Shown here: positions 59,560 through 64,000 of the stretch, one piece after another
Layout of the letters: each line of letters begins with the position of its first letter
How positions within the stretch are numbered: the first letter of the stretch is position 1
Assembly (NCBI RefSeq): GCF_000585395.1
Contig: NZ_KK073875.1
Coordinates: forward strand, 2,213,030 to 2,277,029
Direction: 5' to 3'
Origin: Saccharibacillus sacchari DSM 19268
Lineage (GTDB): Bacteria > Bacillota > Bacilli > Paenibacillales > Paenibacillaceae
DNA: 64,000 nucleotides
Translations under genes and position numbers: made by a program
The notes under the pieces: model-generated
What the model was told of the DNA's origin: nothing
Databases searched by the model: none
What the model saw: only the letters and a program-made list of their open reading frames with translations

Positions 59560-62500
59560 TTATTGCACCTGATCCTCCAACGTCCCCGTCCATACTTCGC
59601 CGCTGTCGCTGCGCTTCGACGTATGGGACACGGTTGCCTCCTGCACGTCGCCGAAAGCCCAGTGCGTTGCCGGAATATCCGGGAACTGCTGCGTCAGTCC
59701 GTTCAGCGGTCCGCGGGTCAGCATGCGGTTGAGCATCGTGACCGCTTCGGAGCGCTTGATCAGATTGCCCGGCAGGAACTTGCCGTCCGGATAACCGTTA
59801 ATCAGGCCGTCCGCATGCAGACGCTCGATCGAAGCCGCCGCCCAAGTATTCGACACGTCCGAGAAGGACGAATCGCGGGATGCGGAAGGCTGCAAGCCCA
59901 GGAACCGAACCGTGACCGCCGCCAGTTCCGCACGGCTAACCTTGCTGTCCGGACGGAATGTACCGTCTTGGAAACCGCTGAAGTAACCGTGTTTTACCGC
60001 AATGCGGATATAGTTGGCTGCCCAGTGATCGGACGGCACGTCGCGGAACGGAAGCGGATCGTCGAGATCGACGTTCTCCGTCAAACGCGCCACGATGGCC
60101 GCAAGCTCGGCGCGGGTCAGCGAACGGTCGGCTTTGAACAGACCGTCCGGATAGCCGAGAATATAACGTTGATGCTGCAAATCTTCAAATCGGTCGGACA
60201 TCACTTGAATGCTGACGACAGACTGCGCTTTGGCTTCGACACTGGATTGAGCCGCAGTGCCGATAAAGCTGCCCGTTACCGGATAGCGCTTCTCGGGTCC
60301 GTTCTGAAGCGACCATTTGAGAGTCACTTTGAAGCTGCCCGATTCGCCTCCGGACAGGTTATGAATCTTCCAAGACAGATCGCGTCCCTGAAGAGTACCG
60401 CCGTCATTGTCCACGACTTCCGCACCGACGGGAAGAGTCACGCGGATGGTGCCTTCGCCGAGGAGAACGGAAGAAATGTTTTGGTAATCGACTGTCAGGG
60501 TCGTTTGCTCGTTTTCCTTGACCGGATTGCGATCCACGGTCAACTTCAATTCAAGCTTGGGCTGAGCCGTAACCGGTGCCGGCGTCGAAACGTTCGCCGG
60601 AACGGAAGCCGGAATCGGAGTCAGCTCCAGATCGTGCCGCACGATTTCCTGACCGACCGAGATCATCGGACTGGTGTACGCGAGGTAACCGTTTTTCGTC
60701 ACGACCAGGTAATAATCCGTTTCGGGATAAACCATGTACGCGTAGAAGCCATTCACGTCACTCAACTGCACTGGGCTCGCATTGTCGTTCGGAGCGAAAC
60801 CCGGGATCGCAGGCAGCGTAACCTTCGTGTTCGGCACAACGCTGTTAGTCCGGTTTTTCGTCGTATCCGCGTAATACAGGGTTACGGTCGCGCCTTCGAT
60901 CAAAGCTTTCGTCGAAGCATCGCGAATCGTGCCGTACGGATCGACAAGCTCTTGGGAGATGTTCATCTCGCCGTTCGCCTGCACGTGCACGGTGCTTGTG
61001 CCGATCGTGATTTCTTTGCCCGGCTTAAGCTCGTACCGGATTTCCAGCGCATAGTCGCCGATTGTCAGACCCGGCGCGCTGAATACGCCTTTCGCGCCTA
61101 GCGCGAATGCTTTCGGCGCTCCGTTTTCGGTCACGTAATGACCGGAAGCGTCTTTGAGATAGACCGACGTATGCGCGACGAACGCGTTGTCGACCAGGCT
61201 CGTGCTGCCGTCGGGCTGCTTGAACAACACGACGCCCGCCGCTGTTTTTTGCGAATCGTAGACTTCGTCTTCGGTCACGCCTGCCGCGCCGACCTGTGCT
61301 TTTTGCTCGTAGGTCACGGGAGTCGGAACCCCGCCGACCACAATGTTCCGGGTAACGGTCAGCGTATATTCGCGCCCGCCCAGCGGAACCGGAACGTAAT
61401 AAGCCCCGTCAGCGCCTGTCGTGATCGTCTGATCGAAATCAACGCCGGGTTCGATCACGCCGTCGCCGTCGATATCCAATGTGATGCGTACGCTCGCACC
61501 CGCTACGCGCGCATTGTTTTTGCCTTCCGTCAGCACGCCTTTGATCGCGGCCGGGAGGAACACCACGCGGATTTCTTTTTGCCTCCATAGTCCGTGCGAA
61601 GGATCGTTGACCGTGGCAATGACCGGAACGGACTGCTCCGTCAATCCGGTCATCGTGCCTGATTGATACGTCACGACCGCCTTGCCGTTTGTGTCCGTCA
61701 AGGCGCGATCGCCGTTCGGGAACGAACCGATATCGTCCGAATCGAACGCGACTTCGATGCCCGGCACCGGATTGCCGTCCGCATCCTTGAGGATGGCGGT
61801 CAGCTCCGTTTTCGAAACTCCGTCGCCGATGATCGCTTCCGGCTCGGCCGTCAGGCTCAGATCGATCTTCAGGATTTCAAAATCGTTGTCGCCCATGCGG
61901 GAAAGCGGTTCGGACGGCAACGGCGGGCTTTCGACCGCGCTCGCCGTGTAGGTGACCGTGTATTTCCCTGCACTTGTCGGGTTCGGCAGCAGGAAGGTCG
62001 ATTTTTCCCACAGCTTGTAGCCTTCTTGCGCGTAGGTCGACGAATTGGCGAGCGTGAGCGTCACCGGTACGCCGTTTACGTTCGCCGTGACTTCATCCGC
62101 GAGCAGCGAGCTGACCGCGGACAGCTTCAAGGCTTGGCCGGGAATGGATTTGACGACGGAAGCGTCGCCTTGCTGCTTATCCCCTGTCCAACCGTCAAGC
62201 GTGCGGTCGATTCGGATCGTAACCGTTGCCGGCGCGCTTTCCTGACCGTCCTCGTCTGTTACCGTGTACGTAAACGTATCGGTTCCGAAGGCGAATTCGG
62301 CGTCCGGCGTATAGATCCAGACCGATCCGTTCGGATCGGAAGGATCGGCAGGAGTCAGCGCGCCTTTGGCCGGAGCATTGGTCACGCCGTATACCAACCC
62401 GCTGACCGTTTCCGGATCATTGCCGATCAGCGTAATCGGCAGCGAAAGCGTGCCTTCTTCCGCGTTCGCGCCTACCGCGTCCGCGCTCGGCATACCGTTA

Positions 62501-64000
62501 TACGCAAGCACGGCTTGACCCGGCGTTTCGGAGTACAGTCGGCCGTCGTAAGCTTCCCACGAGAAGGATGCCGTGCCGCCGTTAGGCAGGTTGGACGAAG
62601 GCTTGAAGGTCAACGTGTCCAACAGGTTCGCGTCGATCTCGTTCGGCGCGCCGTCTGTCAAATATACCGAACCGGTAACCGTCTCATAGGAGAGCATTCC
62701 CTGTTCTTCGGAAAAGTTTGCAGGAAGCCCGATGCGGATTTTCGTCAGCGCATCGTTTTCCGCGTCTTCGTAGGCCGGTGCAAGCGCGAAGTCGCTTCGG
62801 CTGAACGTTACCTTTTGACCCGTCGCGCCCGACTTGTTGATCATGCCAGCTGTCGGAGGCGCATTGACGCGAATCGTTACTTTTGCGCCCTCCCGCGCAT
62901 ATTGGGCTCCGTCGTAACCGTTCCATTCGAACTCGGCCGTTCCCGTGAAGCCGGATGCCGGAACGAACTTTAGCTTCGTTAAGTTGCTTCCGGAAAGTTC
63001 GTCGCCTGCCTGTACTTCGGTTGAAGTCCCGTTGTTCTCAAGAACCAGCTTACCTGTCGATCCATCGGGAAGGCTCTGAATGCGTACTCGACTCAGCTGC
63101 TCCGAAGCAGAATCACTGTAAGCTTCTTGGAAAAGGGACTGCGGCAGCGAGACGACGTCTCCTTTGTCCGCAGCGATCGGAATAGCATCCACCTGCGGTG
63201 CCGCGTTCGCCGTCAGCGTAACCGTGCCCGGATAGACCGCGTATTCGTCGTCGTCGTAACCGTTCCAAGTAAAGCTTGCCGAACCGCTGAAGCCTTGCGC
63301 CGCAGGTACGAATGTCAGCTTCTCCAGATCGGCTGCCGGAATCTCGCTGCCTACGGTCACTTCGGTCGGCGTATCGGTTCCGTTGTTCAGCACGAGTCTG
63401 CCTTTGGCAGGATCAGGCAGCGTATCGATACGCACCTTGTTCAGGTTGGCGCCGTTGGCCGCTCCGTTGATTTTCATGTAATGACTTTTGAAATTGTCCG
63501 GATTCAACACCGTCGGATCGTACTGCGTCAACGTCTCCGAGAAGTTGGTCAGCTTCGGATCGAAGGTCGATACGGTGTAGATGTGTTGGGCTTTGCCGGG
63601 ATTGGTCGTATCTCCGTCGCCCGAACCGCCTCCACGGTCTTCGAACAAGATGACGTTGACATCATACTCTTTCGATGGATCGATGCTGGTGTCGGTTAGT
63701 TGGACGTCGTCCCATGTTTGACGTTCGTTCGTCTTGGCACCGCTGAACAGCTTCTTCTTCGTATCCAGGTTCTGATCGACTTCCGTATCATTCGCCGCAG
63801 GCTTCACAACGCTGACTTCCATCGAAAAATTGCCGTTAGTGTTCGGTACGAAGCTTGTATCGACCGTGATTTCTCCTTTTTTGATCGCGATGTCGCTTTT
63901 GTCGATCGCGCCCGAGACCTTCTCGCCGCCATCGATTACCAGCTGCATCCAATCAACTTCCACGACCCAATTGGGATTGAAATTATACTTGGAATTTACG
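59560..64000 (-). CDS. Very large S-layer-homology surface protein (partial)
   Basis: At least 1480 residues; the frame runs open to the right edge, so the N-terminus is missing. The GTG at 63963 is only an internal codon. From the N-terminal side: a DUF4959-like or lectin-like start (KGEITVDTSFVPNTNG), three or more cadherin-like repeats with VRIQSLPDGSTGKLVLENNG and FVPASGFTGTAEFEWNGYDG type units (about 170-520), a tandem-cadherin unit ending in the Ig-like TFTYTVTDEDGQESAPATVT, a Big_1/invasin-like domain near residue 740, two carboxypeptidase-regulatory/SdrD B-type folds (about 860-1090), and a DUF11-like domain (about 1120-1220). The C-terminus has three SLH motifs (for example YILGYPDGLFKADRSLTRAE and LINGYPDGKFLPGNLIKRSE) that would bind pyruvylated cell-wall polymer. 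A structural or adhesive wall protein. Confidence 0.92.
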   Translation of the reverse strand, partial: VNSKYNFNPNWVVEVDWMQLVIDGGEKVSGAIDKSDIAIKKGEITVDTSFVPNTNGNFSMEVSVVKPAANDTEVDQNLDTKKKLFSGAKTNERQTWDDVQLTDTSIDPSKEYDVNVILFEDRGGGSGDGDTTNPGKAQHIYTVSTFDPKLTNFSETLTQYDPTVLNPDNFKSHYMKINGAANGANLNKVRIDTLPDPAKGRLVLNNGTDTPTEVTVGSEIPAADLEKLTFVPAAQGFSGSASFTWNGYDDDEYAVYPGTVTLTANAAPQVDAIPIAADKGDVVSLPQSLFQEAYSDSASEQLSRVRIQSLPDGSTGKLVLENNGTSTEVQAGDELSGSNLTKLKFVPASGFTGTAEFEWNGYDGAQYAREGAKVTIRVNAPPTAGMINKSGATGQKVTFSRSDFALAPAYEDAENDALTKIRIGLPANFSEEQGMLSYETVTGSVYLTDGAPNEIDANLLDTLTFKPSSNLPNGGTASFSWEAYDGRLYSETPGQAVLAYNGMPSADAVGANAEEGTLSLPITLIGNDPETVSGLVYGVTNAPAKGALTPADPSDPNGSVWIYTPDAEFAFGTDTFTYTVTDEDGQESAPATVTIRIDRTLDGWTGDKQQGDASVVKSIPGQALKLSAVSSLLADEVTANVNGVPVTLTLANSSTYAQEGYKLWEKSTFLLPNPTSAGKYTVTYTASAVESPPLPSEPLSRMGDNDFEILKIDLSLTAEPEAIIGDGVSKTELTAILKDADGNPVPGIEVAFDSDDIGSFPNGDRALTDTNGKAVVTYQSGTMTGLTEQSVPVIATVNDPSHGLWRQKEIRVVFLPAAIKGVLTEGKNNARVAGASVRITLDIDGDGVIEPGVDFDQTITTGADGAYYVPVPLGGREYTLTVTRNIVVGGVPTPVTYEQKAQVGAAGVTEDEVYDSQKTAAGVVLFKQPDGSTSLVDNAFVAHTSVYLKDASGHYVTENGAPKAFALGAKGVFSAPGLTIGDYALEIRYELKPGKEITIGTSTVHVQANGEMNISQELVDPYGTIRDASTKALIEGATVTLYYADTTKNRTNSVVPNTKVTLPAIPGFAPNDNASPVQLSDVNGFYAYMVYPETDYYLVVTKNGYLAYTSPMISVGQEIVRHDLELTPIPASVPANVSTPAPVTAQPKLELKLTVDRNPVKENEQTTLTVDYQNISSVLLGEGTIRVTLPVGAEVVDNDGGTLQGRDLSWKIHNLSGGESGSFKVTLKWSLQNGPEKRYPVTGSFIGTAAQSSVEAKAQSVVSIQVMSDRFEDLQHQRYILGYPDGLFKADRSLTRAELAAIVARLTENVDLDDPLPFRDVPSDHWAANYIRIAVKHGYFSGFQDGTFRPDSKVSRAELAAVTVRFLGLQPSASRDSSFSDVSNTWAAASIERLHADGLINGYPDGKFLPGNLIKRSEAVTMLNRMLTRGPLNGLTQQFPDIPATHWAFGDVQEATVSHTSKRSDSGEVWTGTLEDQVQ

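Noticed and set aside
59134-61101. A 655-codon plus-strand frame, and similar long frames at 46599-48200, 51248-53110 and 61663-62973
   Set aside because: All are antisense to well-supported genes (ECF sigma and S-layer, arabinanase, GH51, S-layer protein) and show only the codon-mirror composition. None has recognisable domains.
63961-63963. GTG at 63963 as the start of the S-layer protein
   Set aside because: The frame continues open to the window edge with sensible sequence and no ribosome site before this GTG, so the protein is better taken as cut by the edge.

Overview
The window looks like chromosomal DNA of a Paenibacillaceae bacterium (Paenibacillus or a close relative such as Saccharibacillus). 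The base composition is moderately GC-rich. Ribosome-binding sites are strong (AAGGAGG-type) with frequent GTG and TTG starts. The gene set also fits: an S-layer-homology surface protein, LplA/YtcQ-type sugar transporters next to a membrane-bound AraC regulator of the YesS type, DUF4179 and ECF-sigma pairs, and many plant-polysaccharide hydrolases. No database search was possible, so the genus is an inference.

Layout. 1-8.5 kb (minus strand): a dipeptide/oligopeptide ABC transporter (permease cut by the left edge, second permease, binding protein), a FadR-type GntR regulator, the 5-oxoprolinase genes pxpBC (fused) and pxpA, and an HxlR regulator divergent from a nitroreductase. 9.6-17 kb: an intracellular GH43 enzyme, a binding protein, two permeases and a membrane AraC regulator, forming one sugar uptake unit. 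17-22 kb: a small exported protein, a DHA2 efflux pump divergent from its MerR regulator, an iron-sulfur scaffold-like protein, and an AT-rich islet with a metzincin protease gene broken by a 160 bp MITE plus a membrane protein. 22-24 kb: an AraC regulator and a divergent GH105 hydrolase. 24-29.5 kb: an MMPL exporter, a NarL-type two-component pair and a HAD phosphatase. 29.7-37.2 kb: an operon of MtlR-like regulator, fructose-type PTS IIA, IIB, IIC, a GatZ/KbaZ-like aldolase subunit and transketolase. 37-43.2 kb: a pentapeptide-repeat protein, a membrane protein whose end is replaced by a second MITE copy, two MATE pumps and a MarR regulator. 43.2-45.6 kb: structured repeats, a SigJ-type sigma factor, tRNA-Leu(CAG) and a small HTH protein. 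45.7-57.5 kb: secreted GH43 arabinanase, a GT2 glycosyltransferase, an M50-like pseudo-protease, GH51 arabinofuranosidase and a domain-permuted GH3 enzyme. 57.8-64 kb: an anti-sigma-like DUF4179 protein, an ECF sigma factor and a very large S-layer protein cut by the right edge.

How the genes work together. The lipoprotein arabinanase would cut arabinan outside the cell, ABC transporters would import oligosaccharides, and the GH43, GH51 and GH3 enzymes, which lack signal peptides, would finish the job in the cytoplasm. An AraR-like operator precedes the GH51 gene, and cre-like sites precede the GH105 and arabinanase genes. The pxp genes with a peptide transporter suggest use of pyroglutamyl peptides.

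The most unusual signals are not genes. (1) Four copies of a nested-hairpin intergenic repeat (about 3.5, 33.1, 43.4 and 43.8 kb) keep their pairing while the stem sequences change completely, and carry a hairpin module that sits at different positions in different copies. (2) Two 160 bp MITE copies with TA duplications each interrupt a reading frame that becomes intact again when the element is removed on paper. (3) The PTS/GatZ-like/transketolase operon implies an unassigned sugar route.
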